From the NCBI GenBank assembly GCA_037954235.1, contig JBBMOA010000019.1:12765305-12829304 (forward strand): a stretch of DNA of 64,000 nt. The letters run 5' to 3'. Both the position numbers and the translations under genes were made by a program. Numbering within the stretch: position 1 is the stretch's first letter; each line of letters starts with the position of its first letter. Shown piece after piece: positions 36,915 through 47,502 of this stretch. The notes below the pieces were generated by a model. That model was not told where the DNA came from. It saw only the letters and a list, made by a program, of their open reading frames with translations, and ran no database searches. The stretch comes from Aulostomus chinensis. Lineage: Eukaryota > Chordata > Actinopteri > Syngnathiformes > Aulostomidae.

Positions 36915-37852
36915 TATGTCAGCTAAATAGGTGCAACCCTGATTCTATTCTGAAGGTGCTGGTGATGGCTTTGCCCATTGCAGAAAAGAACCTCCCAATG
37001 GCGTGGCCCTTGGGCCGTTTCGCAATGAGGTGCATGAATAAAGCTACGACGCACTCTGTAACAGATGCGTTGTTTATATCCATCATCACCATCACGCCCT
37101 CTGCACTGCCCCATCGATCTGCCAGGTCTTTAAATTTTTTTCTAAAAATCTTTAATATCTTTAAATTTGCTTGGAAGTCCACCTTTTTCAGTTCAGCCCA
37201 GACCGTCTTATTAAAAAAATTGATCATTTCCTGCAGCTTCTCCACAGCCAAGTCGGTCTTTACCTTTCGAAATATTTTACGGTGTAGACACTAGCTTGTG
37301 AGGAAATATGTCAGTTGCTGCTCTCTTAAGGAATCAACATCCTGGGTTCCTCATGCTTTTTCGGTCTCGCGGCAGGAACAAACGTGCTCTTTCCCTGAGC
37401 CATGAATTTTTTTAATATGGTGACTGCATGGCTGAGCATAGCGCTGAGTCTGTTGATGGATGCTTTGTTTTGGCTTGGCTCCTCGGAAATAGCGCTATTG
37501 ATGCTCTCTGTGACCAGCAAGCAGGCTGATTAGCATCTCATTGCACTGCTTGGTTTCCATGCCTAGAACCTGAGCAAAGGTAATGTGTCAAACAGGCTGG
37601 CCTTAACATGAGCCTCAGTAGTTGCAAAGGTCATTTCCAGGAGATTTGTCAGTAATATCTGTGTCACACATGAAACCATGTCCATTTGCAGCTCTCCCAA
37701 CTTAATTTTTGGGGGCATCATCGGGTTCACTAGCCACCAGATGATATTTTTGTGCTGTTCTCATCTGCTCAGAGGTTTCAATAAGTGGGCGAAATTTCCT
37801 GCCAATGATTTTTTGAAAATCCTCCATTACAGTTTCTTCTTCTTCCTCCATA
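36915..37852 (-). pseudogene. Decayed antisense coding remnant, unrecognised family
   Basis: Reading the minus strand from 37852 gives MEEEEETVMEDFQKIIGRKF and onward for about 48 residues, then a frameshift near a CCCCCAAAAA run. The next block continues KIKLGELQMDMVSCVTQILL, with a second shift near 37580 and a third near 37520. A block of about 60 residues (ESINSAISEEPSQNKASINR to a stop at about 37326) follows. After a broken stretch a 110-codon frame (VEKLQEMINFFNKTVWAELK to GRFFSAMGKAITSTFR, 37251-36919) closes it. Blocks are collinear, helical in character and uninterrupted by splice signals, so this looks like one former intronless or retrocopied coding sequence of about 300 codons. 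No poly-A tail or target duplication was found. I do not recognise the family; it may belong to an expanded, uncharacterised fish protein group. Confidence 0.6.
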
Positions 37853-40800
37853 GTTAGGACTTGTATGTCTGTTTCTTCAGCACTGGTTTCACGAACTTCT
37901 TACTCTCTACCAAACTGCGACACACCCTGTGGCTTTTGCTGTTTTCTTTATACTCTTTTTTTGTCCTTAAATGTGTCTTTAATTTCAATTCTCAAACACA
38001 GGAACACTCCATGGAAAAAGCCAATGTAACATCTGTCGAATTATTTTTGTCAATGAATAAGTATCTTATGCACTGTAGTGTTTTCCTTTGTATTTTGGAA
38101 AGAAACGTTATTTTGTGTTACTTCTTATTCTGAAGTAATTTGTGTTGTCTGTCCTGCTGGGATCTAGATTGCCTTCACCTTGACTACCAGGTGAGAAACA
38201 GTTTCTGATTAAACATCCGGAATGAAAAACAGGAGGACTCCTTGTCATTACGAGGTTTTGAATCAAAGGTTTTAATTTTATCTACAGGATTTTCATAGGC
38301 CAACTCTTGACAGTTTTTTTCAGGTTGTAATTTGCAGTTGTCCTGCGTGCTGTCACAGTCCTTAATTACTCTCCATGTCAAGTGTGCAGCATATCAGGAG
38401 CAGCGATGTAGAGGAAAACCCAAGATGTCTATCAAGGATGAATAAATTGTAGAAAGAAGAGCTGGAGAGGAAATGCAAGCCCAGCCATAGATGATTGTAA
38501 ATTATATGCTATGTTTGCATGCAACTTGTTTGCTCATTTGAGGGAAAGATTGAACAAAGAGGAAAGGAAATGAGAAAAAAGCAGCATCAATATCCCCACT
38601 ATCCTCCCGCAACGCACATGCAATACATTGGTGACATGATTTCCCTGCTGTCCTTTGTTCTGTCCCTTCAGCATGTGCCAAGCCTGCTGCATAGTCCTGC
38701 ATTAATGAGACATAATGCAGATGATATCTACTCTTCCCCCTGATCATGTTTCCGCTACTATACAGGCTGTAAAGCTTAACAGGGACGACATGATTAGATT
38801 CTGTCCAATACTGAGCAAGAAATGTGAAACAGTTGCCACCTAATATATCTGCAGCAGTTCCCTTTGCTCTTTGAGAACCATTTTTCTTCAGAAAAGTGCT
38901 TGGCTTTAGGGTTTCTTCTCTCATTTATTGGGTGGATGTAAGTCCAGTCAAAATGGTCACTGCTAACGCGTCCATCTGCAAAGTGCAGTGTACAAACAGG
39001 ATTTATTTTCACTCGTTATTATGAAGCAAAACTTGCAACAAATTCAACTTTCAGAGATTAAAATTAGAACCCCCAAAATCAATGTCACATATTAATTCAT
39101 GGAAGTTTTTGGACATCAGCCAACCAATAACTCAAAAAATAGATAGCACTAGGTGTCAAAAACTAAGAAAACAAAATGATACGCTAATAAATATTACTGG
39201 TAGCCTCATGAGCTAAATATTGGTTCTCTAAATCTTATCAGGTTCTTGCCTGAGGGCTTTTGATTATGTTCCTCCTCATTTACAAAAAGTATGGGTATTG
39301 TAGCTCTGTTCTCAAACTGCGGTTATGCTGCACTCTCAGGTATTTGTTTCTATAGACCCACAGGATATACATGGATTCATGGATACAGTTTTTAAACTGA
39401 GCACTTGTGTATATCTGAAGTATCAGATCTACCCCAGGCCCTCTAATATTTATGAGGTATGTAGTGTAGGCGAACTGTCACAGCTACTGGCCAGACATTC
39501 CACAAGTGTTATTTCCGCAACTGGGGAGCAGTCAATCAGGGACATGGACTTCTCTGCTGAGAGAGAGAGGAAATAAAGCTCCACAGAGAACTACAGAACA
39601 AGCAACTATATTACAAATGGCTTTGATCCATATCTCACAATGGTCTTCATTTTATTGTCTGCACAAATATGGTTTATTATTATGTATATAAAGTGATTCT
39701 GTAAAGGAGAACTGTCAAATTGTCACAGAGCCTTGTAACTGGCAGGTAGTCTTTTCCAGTCTGAAGTTGCAGGAAGTTTTCTTGTTTGTGCGAAGTCAAA
39801 GTTTATCACTAGCAAAACTCTAAGCCATTAGTTTCACACAGTTTCTTCTGTTTTAGGTTAGCGTCATGCTCTCAGTCTAATCTGTCAGATTATATATGGA
39901 GGTATTAAAGGATCAAATGAAAGATAGAAATGAGGAAATGAAAAATTTAAGCCAGAACTGAATGACAGGAAATTTATGAGGGAAACAGGGACACAAAAAT
40001 AAAAGTTGATTGTTGATTTTCATTGAAATGCAGACATGCATATCTGTAGTAACAAAAGGAATACTGCATTGTTTGTTACTTTGAACCACTCTGCTATTTC
40101 CCCAGCAAGGGAATGACAAATATTTGGCCTTTCTGTCTTTCTTTGTGTGGACCTTTCTTGGTCTCACTGTGTTTCCTGGAACATTGCAGGTTTCTGACTG
40201 GCTGTCTCTCCAACTGTCTCTCACTCCCGTAAAACAATAGCTGTGCAAACATTTCAGTGTGCTAGCACCTGTTTACACAGCACATGCTTCTTTACAACAG
40301 AGGTGGTCGGACAGAAGTAAATGGAAACATGATTCTGCATTCATTTAGTTTATTGTCACCCTCTGGTCCCGAAGAGTTTCATTATTTGTGCTTGCTGGTG
40401 TGTGTGTTTGTCCAACTCATTACCACACACTTGCAGATGTTTTCCCACATGCAAACATTATAGGACCAGTAACCAAGAAGCCACACAAACAAACCAGCAC
40501 TAATATAACGTACATACTCAAACAGCCTTTCAGATGGATCAGGAAGGTATCAACAGGATGGGTCAGAAATAGCAATGGTGAGCACAGGCAAAAAATTCCT
40601 TCACTAGGAGTACTCAGGTGAGAGAAATCCACAGTCAGAAATAGCTTCAGAATAACACCCATGTTTAATTATCAGAAATATCTCCTCGTTTTACACCTTC
40701 ATCTTTTTTCCCTCCAAGTTACAAACTGAGAAGATTCAGTTGCCTATGTGTTGGTTTAGAGAGTGACTTACTGTACATCATGACAGCAAGATAAGCACAA

Positions 40801-41370
40801 ATACAGCGACTTTCAGGCTTGAGGCGACGTCTGTAGATGATGGTTTGTATTTGGGTGTGGACTTTATGTTTGAGACACACAGAGGGAAGAATTAAATGAT
40901 TGACGGAAGCATGTTGGCCTCCAGGAAGGACAGCCTAATTGCTGAATGCAATCAGACTTTCTTCCGGTTCATCATTTGCATCGCACAGCAAACAAGTCGG
41001 CAACCATTAACCCTGCTGAGTGGAATTTCTACGACTAGTAAAGAAAAACTTGACTTTATTCTCTGCATCTGTCCAGAAATGTGCTCAGGACATATTCTGT
41101 GCAATGGTAATATTTTCGGGAAGAGGATTTTGATTTCTTTATAGAATGTCCTTCCTAATCTTCCGCTTTTAGTTGGATTACTAAAATCAATAGACATTTT
41201 CTGACATTATCTAACTGCAATGACTGTTTTTTTTTTTTGGGTTGTTTTTTTGTTGTTCTTCTTTTTCAAAACTGTTACAGGGAGCTTTGTCCTAGTACAG
41301 GACCAAAGGTTTTCTCAGTTATACAGTCATCACACTACAGATGGTTTTTACTGTAGTTCATTAGATTTTC

Positions 41371-41473
41371 ATCGACCCATTCATTATCTGTCCTGCTTAT
41401 CCTCAAGGGGGTGATGGGGAGCTCGAGATAATCCCAGCTGAGAGGAGAGGTACACCTTGTTCAGGTCACCAAT
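41371..41473 (-). mobile_element. Degenerate fragment of the ATGG-tail retroelement
   Basis: CCATTCATTATCTGTCCTGC, TTATCCTCAAGGGGGTG, ATAATCCCAGCTGAGAGGAG and GTACACCTTGTTCAGGTCACC match the tail-proximal third of the copy at 42734-43111 with many substitutions. The rest of the unit is absent. Confidence 0.65.
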
Positions 41474-42254
41474 TAAGAATACAGTGATGCAGAACCTTGC
41501 AGAGTAACCTATCATGCAGATTTTTTGTTTGTGGAAGAAAAACTCAACTTGAGTCCACAAAGAAGGCCTTTTAAACACTTTCACTTTAACTGCCTCAAAC
41601 AAAAATCCACTGGTGCTTTTTAAAATATAAATGATTAAAATGATACTGTCAAATAATGAAAGTTATAATACTCCCCCACTATTCTTCCATTAAACCCGCC
41701 ATTACTCAGACCGAGGTTCTTTCGCTGGTTAAATAATGACAGTTTCTCTGCTATAGTCATTAAACATCACAAGTCGATATTCTCTTATGGAGGCAGAAAT
41801 ATCAAAAAGTCTGATAATGTGATTACAATGAGCAGATAATCAAAATTCTAAGAGGGAATACGTTCTCCAAAGCAGCTCCTCTGTCACTAATTAACACCTT
41901 CTCTGTGGCTTTTGTTAATCCTCTGTCTCCCTTCACTCCGTCTCCTCCACGGCTCATCTCGTGATGGTTATCAGATCAGAAAGGTGTAAATTGCTGCTTA
42001 GAGCCATCTCAGCAAAATTCTCTACTTCTCCTATCTCTCTGTCATCTTTCAATCACTTCCAGTCCCTCATTTCGTATCCTCTGCCTGATTCCTTTAATCT
42101 CTGCAGGGAAAATAGCATCTAATCCCCAACTCTTGGCGATAGGAGGACGCAGAGCAGGTGCTTTTTTCCCTCCCATTTTTTCCTTCTACATATAGAGACA
42201 TATTCCATAACTATTAAGCAAAATTCAGGTGACAGGTAGTAGTGTGTGTGCTCA

Positions 42255-42256
<2 letters not shown>

Positions 42257-42290
<34 letters not shown>
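42257..42290 (+). repeat. (GT)n
   Basis: Pure GT array. Confidence 0.95.
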
Positions 42291-42291
<1 letters not shown>

Positions 42292-42733
42292 CCTGTGTCT
42301 GAATCTGTGCGTGTGTATGTATGTACACATGCTAAATGGATGAGCTACCATCTGAGGCCAGGCGTCTGCCAGTTTTTCTCGCCTCCTTGGAGGAAAATCA
42401 TACATTTCCACATTAGTAGTCCACAAGGATGGTATGAATGGGAACAAGGGGAAAAAAGTATGAAAGGCGTATGAAAAAATGGATGCAGGGTAATAATTGG
42501 ATGATCCCCGAGAAGAAAAAAATCACCAGAGGATTCATGAATAAACAGGCAGCCATACATGTGAAAACATGGCTCCCTTCAGCACCCTCATCCCTTAGGG
42601 AGTTGGTGGAGAGTGGCCACACTGTGGGGCATGTATTACTGTTACATTTTGGTTCTTTCTTTAAAAAGAAAAACCCAAACAGAACATAATGTTTTTTTTT
42701 ATTTAAATGAAAGATTAATACTGTCAAGACCAT

Positions 42734-43111
42734 CCATCCATCCATCCATTTTTTCCACTTATCCTATTAAGGGTCGCGGGGGGGCTGGAGCCTATCCCAG
42801 CAGCCTTTGGGTGAGAGGCAGGGTTCACCCTGGACAGGTCGCCAGTCCATCTCAGGGCCAACACTTATTGACAGACGACCATTCACACTCACAGTCACAC
42901 CTACAGTCAATTTAGAGTATCAATCAGCCTCGTCCCCTCTTGATGTCTTTGGACTGTGGGAGGAAGCTGGAGTATCAGAGAGAACCCACACAGGAACAGG
43001 GAGAACATGGAGACTCACACAGAAAGATCCCATGCTGGAGCCGGGACTTGAACCTGGAACCTTATTGCTGTGAGGCGACAGTGCAAACCACTGCACCACC
43101 GTGCCATCCAT
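42734..43111 (-). mobile_element. Retroelement copy (ATGG-tail family), full unit, - orientation
   Basis: The copy is flanked by a perfect 12-bp target duplication TGTCAAGACCAT (42722-42733 and 43112-43123). Read on the minus strand it begins GGATGGCACGGTGGTGCAGT, includes the CCCACAGTCCAAAGACAT and GGTGAACCCTGCC landmarks of this fish family, and ends with a GGATGG tail seen on the plus strand as CCATCCATCCATCCATCC. No reverse transcriptase frame is present. The same unit occurs, older and broken, at 41.4, 50.7 and 52.5 kb. Confidence 0.85.
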
Positions 43112-44770
43112 TGTCAAGACCATGTTAAATAAATGGAGATTATCATTGCATCACTGGTTACTTTTACATGTAAAGCAATATTCAAAAATAACTGTAAGAC
43201 AACATTCTGAATTAGACACTGTCCTCTAACAGCATTTTCTATTTTCATAGTTGAAGTATGTAGTTGATGTGTATACGCCTGAGTTTTTTCAGCAGTTTTG
43301 TGACAGATAGTGAATTTTACAAACTCAACCCTAAATAAAATGAAATATTCTATTACTGAAAATCTTGTTGTACTGAATAAGGTATAACGCAGGCACTGAA
43401 TTGCTCTGGTAATGACCCTTGCTTCCTCCTGGGGTGTTTGTCTGTGCCCATGCATTCTAATCATGCAGTCTTAGGGCCCAAGCTATGTGAAATACAGCTC
43501 TCACCCACCTCCTGCAAGCCACATTGGCTGTAATGAAACAGACGAATCACAAGTGCATAGACACTGTGGCTGCCAGGTATGTTGAGGAGGTAATTGTCAG
43601 ATTTGCAGGCCAGCGGCTCCTGGCTTAGAGAGGGAACGTTGGAGAGAAAACGAGGAGCATCCTCTGGCAAAGTCTGTTTGCCCAGGGGGCCTGCTCAATA
43701 TCTGGCATTGTTGTTTATCTGATTCCCCTCTGTCCCCTTGCACCACTTTGACCACCCTCCTTGTCCCACTTGCTCTCATTCATGCTCATTTCCAATTCTT
43801 CCTATTTTCTCTGTTTTGATGCAACCCCTCCACCCACCCCCGGGTCTCCTCTCCCTCTTTTATAGTCTCTGGATCGCACTCGGCTATAAATAAGAGGTGG
43901 TGGATCACCACAATTTAATCCACCGACAGGTCTGTACCAACACTGACGTGTGTTTATCTTGTGTCCCCTGATCCCCTGACCTGCAGCCACACACGACCTG
44001 GATGCATGTACTGTAGTGTCAGGTAGATGAGCAATGAAAAATTTCATTCAAATGTGCATTGATCCAGTTGTTGGCTTTATTTTCGCTTGGTGCTCAATGT
44101 CACAGATGCAGTCAACGCGCCACAGAAAGGTGAAAGCTGTTGTGAAACTAGCTGTGTTCGTAAATACTCTGCTAGCTGTAGTGAAAGCAGCATGGAGGAC
44201 AGCGAAAGTGGTTCTGCTGTTGTTGTTTTTTGCTTCAGTCTGTCTTCTACTCAACACTGACTGAACAATGTTAGACTGTTGCTGCTTGATGGCTTAAATT
44301 TGAGGCCAAGATAATTAAAAAGTGACACAGCAAAGTTACAGCCAGAGGTTACAAGCTTTCATTGCCCAAATTTTTTGTTGTATGTTGACACAAGATAGGA
44401 AGCTCCAGAAACAAGCCGTAAACCACTGTTTTCACCCAAGTTTGGTTGTTGTTGTTTTTTTGCGCTCTGTGCTGTTGAGAGTTGCAGCTGATGAACGGCA
44501 GTATCTGCTGCAGGGTCATTTGATCTAGGAGTGAATGCTGATTAAAGTATTGCGGGCAAAAGCCAGACGCCACCAGGTGCTAGTGGGTTTGTTTGGCTAG
44601 TTGGAAATGGGAAAATTTTATATTTCTGTTTTGCTTAAATCCTGATAGAACATGCCATCAGTGGAGCTGTGTTGATGAATATTTTCTGTCACAGTTGTCA
44701 CTGAGAAAATGAATAGTTGTACCACTGAATCTGGCAGACCTTTGAGATCAGCTAGACACTCTGTTGTATA

Positions 44771-44788
44771 CGCACACACGCACGCAAG

Positions 44789-44840
<52 letters not shown>
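44771..44840 (+). repeat. (CA)n
   Basis: CA array with CG steps at its left end. Confidence 0.94.
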
Positions 44841-44841
<1 letters not shown>

Positions 44842-45734
44842 CTCTATCACTGCTGTGGTTTGAGTGTCACCAGATGCATCTGTGTAGTGTCAGCAATGAT
44901 AGTGTTGACATTTCATGTTGTGAATAGGAACGTTGCCTTCACCTCAACTTCTTCCACACTGATTGAACAGCAGCAGATGTTTAGTTTACTGAGCAGAACC
45001 CCCAAAGATGAGCCAAAGGAAAAAGTCACAACTCATTTACTTTCACTTATAAAACCATGAACTCATTATAAAAGTCATAGAAAAACCATAAAGGTTAATT
45101 GGTTAGGTGTTATTCAATTATCTGGTAGGGCTTTGTTCTGAGGTTCTATAGAGCCTGTACTTTTTTTTTCATTTTTTCACTTTTCCTTTTTTTTTTATTC
45201 ACGAAAGGAATAAAAGCTAGCAAAGAAGAAAAGGGTAGCCATTTCTGTCTGGCATTGTGTGGCGCAGAGGAGCACTCTGCAACAGAATGGTCTAATACAC
45301 ACCGAGCACTAAACATGAACCCCAGCTCGCATTTTTGTCAGTCCTGTCTCCCTCCATGTGTTTCCTGTCCATCTCTTTCAGTGATGTTTTTTTTAATTCT
45401 TAAGTATTTCTATGAACAACAGAATTCCATTATTATTATTACTTCTACAAAGTGTCTGGGAATGTCTGCGTGAATCAAAGATTCTCAAGCTTTGGTTTCA
45501 TTGTGGGAGCATTTGCATACATATACAATGGATAGACTATATCTGATAAATTCTCTATTAGTGACAAGAAAAGCTGGTTTACATGTATTCTGCCAAGCAG
45601 TTTGTGTGTGCGACAGAGAGAGTGGTGTGTGTTAGGCTTGAGTGTGTAACCCTGTGAGTGAAAACAAGTACATGTTTGTATTACATCCCCCTCGCTCAGA
45701 TCCCTGCCAGCTCTTAAAAAATGAATGAAGGCCT

Positions 45735-45745
45735 CTGTGTGTGTG

Positions 45746-45813
<68 letters not shown>

Positions 45814-45816
45814 CGT
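45735..45816 (+). repeat. (GT)n(GC)n
   Basis: GT array ending in GCGCGCGC, about 250 bases before exon 2. Confidence 0.94.
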
Positions 45817-46069
45817 ATCCACATGTCTATCTGCACATGAGTTGATCAGCTATTCTGTCAGATCTCATCCCTGCTGAGAACCGTGTGTGCGCGCGTGTGC
45901 GTGTGGTTTGTCTGTTTGGGGCTAGTTCAGGTGTGAGTGAAATTGAGTTCTGCCAGGGTACACAGACGGTGCTGGTGTTTCATGTGTGTTTCAAAAATAT
46001 TACTCATTGTGTTTATTTTTAATATTATCTTGTCTCCCCTTCCTCTCTCCCTCTTTCTTCACTTTTCAG

Positions 46070-46248
46070 AAGTATATCTTCTCATAGCGTGGGGGGGCTA
46101 AAGTGACAGGGAGAGCACATGAGGAAAGGAAACGGTGCTACAGCAACATCCTGACCAGTAACCTTGCTTCTGCACCACGCCACACTCCCAGTAACCCCAG
46201 AGGTGGGTGTCAGAAGGAAGGAATCCTGTGACCACACCTTCTGCAGGC
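46070..46248 (+). other. strbp: strbp exon 2, 5' leader part
   Basis: The acceptor is excellent: CCCTTCCTCTCTCCCTCTTTC leads into ACTTTTCAG, with the exon starting at 46070. The leader contains an upstream ATG at 46119-46121 in weak context. It opens an 11-codon frame ending TGA at 46152-46154, so it terminates before the main start. An in-frame TAA at 46192-46194 lies upstream of the main ATG and excludes an N-terminal extension within this exon. The two upstream frames could lower translation of the main frame; that is inference. Confidence 0.8.
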
Positions 46249-46251
46249 ATG
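46249..46251 (+). CDS. strbp: Strbp initiator codon (last codon of exon 2)
   Basis: The exon ends with ATG directly followed by the donor GTAAGA at 46252. The next coding exon starts in phase 0 with AGG TCC TTC CGC (RSFR), which gives [15 protein letters not shown]. Mammalian STRBP begins M-RSIRSFANDDRHVM, so the methionine encoded alone at an exon end is the true start. The -3 base is G and the +4 base after splicing is A, a fair context. An in-frame stop 55-57 bases upstream supports the choice. Confidence 0.88.
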
Positions 46252-46928
46252 GTAAGAAGCACTGTTGTCTCCTGTGTGTAGGTTGTGCTTTTTGTGGGGG
46301 GGTGTGTGTGTGTGTGAGATTGTGCTCGAGTGGATTATCTGCAGCAGAGCAAGGAAACGGCCCCAGACTGGAAGGTGTAAGAGTTTAATCAGATTACTCT
46401 CTCTCAGACATGACATATATTTGACACACTCACGGTTGAGAGAGAAATACCTGATAAGAGCTCACCAGAGTGTGTAGCTTTGTGTTTTTGAGTGTCTGTG
46501 AAAAGAAAGAGAAGTGATGAGACAAAGTGGAGTGAAGGATAAATAGAAAGAGATAATCAGTTTGATTACTGAATTGTTAGCGATTGATAAGATATCAAGG
46601 TGTTTCTGCTGTAAGGTAAGGAATTCAAGAAATTCGAACTGATTGTCGGTTTGCTGCTCTGTAACCACACAAGAAGCAGGTCATGTGTGTCATGTGTCTT
46701 TTAGAGGACAGTGGATGGAGCGAATTAAAAGTGAGAGCAGATAACGACTTTCAAGACATAAATGATGGACAGAATCATTAGAGATGAAAGGAGGAAAGGA
46801 TATGGTAAGCAAAACAAGTGTAGAGCTGAGAAGTGAAGCAGAGAAAGGAGGTTAAGAGCAGAAAGCGTGAGAGAAAGAAACGAGGGATTGATTAATGGTC
46901 TCGGCCTATGACAGTGGGAGCTTTTCCC

Positions 46929-46945
46929 GGGGGGGGGGGGGGGGG
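46929..46945 (+). repeat. Poly-G tract, 17 bases
   Basis: An uninterrupted G run in intron 2. A 13-base G run lies at 63307-63319. Confidence 0.88.
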
Positions 46946-47212
46946 CAGAGCCGAAGATGAATTAATAAAAAGTAGAACAAGCGGTGGAAGGAGGGAAAAA
47001 AGAAGAGGGGGTTGAGGATGACAGTGGAAGAGCGGTTGTTAAGGGGAGGATGGTAGAAAAAGGAAAGGAGAGAAAAGGGGGAGGGGGGCAATGAAAATGA
47101 ATGATTGAGAGAGATTGAAAGAAAAAGAGATGTTGCTGAAGGTGCTGAGGTTGGACATTGCAGAAGAGGGCACATGGTTTGAGGTCATAAATTACCACAG
47201 ATAATGAGCCCA

Positions 47213-47243
<31 letters not shown>

Positions 47244-47285
47244 CATGTGCAGGCGCGCATGTGCACGCATGCATGTGTGTGTGCA
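47213..47285 (+). repeat. Alternating GT/GC/AT purine-pyrimidine block
   Basis: GT array followed by GCGCGCATGTGCAGGCGCGC-type alternation. Confidence 0.88.
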
Positions 47286-47452
47286 GTTTGTGATTAGTGG
47301 TGAGTTATGGTGATGCAGCAAACATTGTGGGTGACCTTGGCAAGGTTTTCACCACCTAAACCGCATCACCTGTCAGCTTCTTTGTCGACTTTCGTCTGAC
47401 ATCTCTACATTGCAGCATTTGTCGGAATCTTTGTTCCATCTTTCTGCACTTT

Positions 47453-47502
47453 CTCTCTCTCTCTCTCTCTCTCTCTCTACATACGCACACACACACACAC
47501 AC
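47453..47502 (+). repeat. Compound (CT)n(CA)n
   Basis: CT array, a short spacer and a CA array. Confidence 0.92.

Larger units (their letters stand above)
5273..46069 (+). other. strbp intron 1 (about 41 kb), repeat-rich
   Basis: This very long intron begins GTAAGT and ends in a pyrimidine-rich tract plus CAG. It contains most of the microsatellites and transposon copies annotated separately. Stretches with nothing I can name include about 10.9-12.7, 13.3-17.9, 20.3-23.3, 23.5-26.9, 27.2-29.9, 31.1-33.8, 34.9-36.2, 37.9-41.3 and 43.1-44.7 kb. These are AT-rich single-copy-looking sequence with only short, unconvincing open frames. Long first introns of regulatory genes often hold enhancers, but none can be recognised without conservation data. 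If exon 1 is wrongly placed, the true intron is shorter. Confidence 0.6.

Noticed and set aside
36919..37520. Functional antisense gene in strbp intron 1
   Set aside because: Several frameshifts and an internal stop break the frame, and no splice sites restore it.
40388..40662. Opposed frames of 77 and 80 codons
   Set aside because: Overlapping sense and antisense chance frames with no recognisable motif or splice context.
44034..44264. 76-codon hydrophobic frame resembling a small membrane protein
   Set aside because: No start context, homologue or conservation evidence; hydrophobic chance frames of this size are common in T-rich intron sequence.
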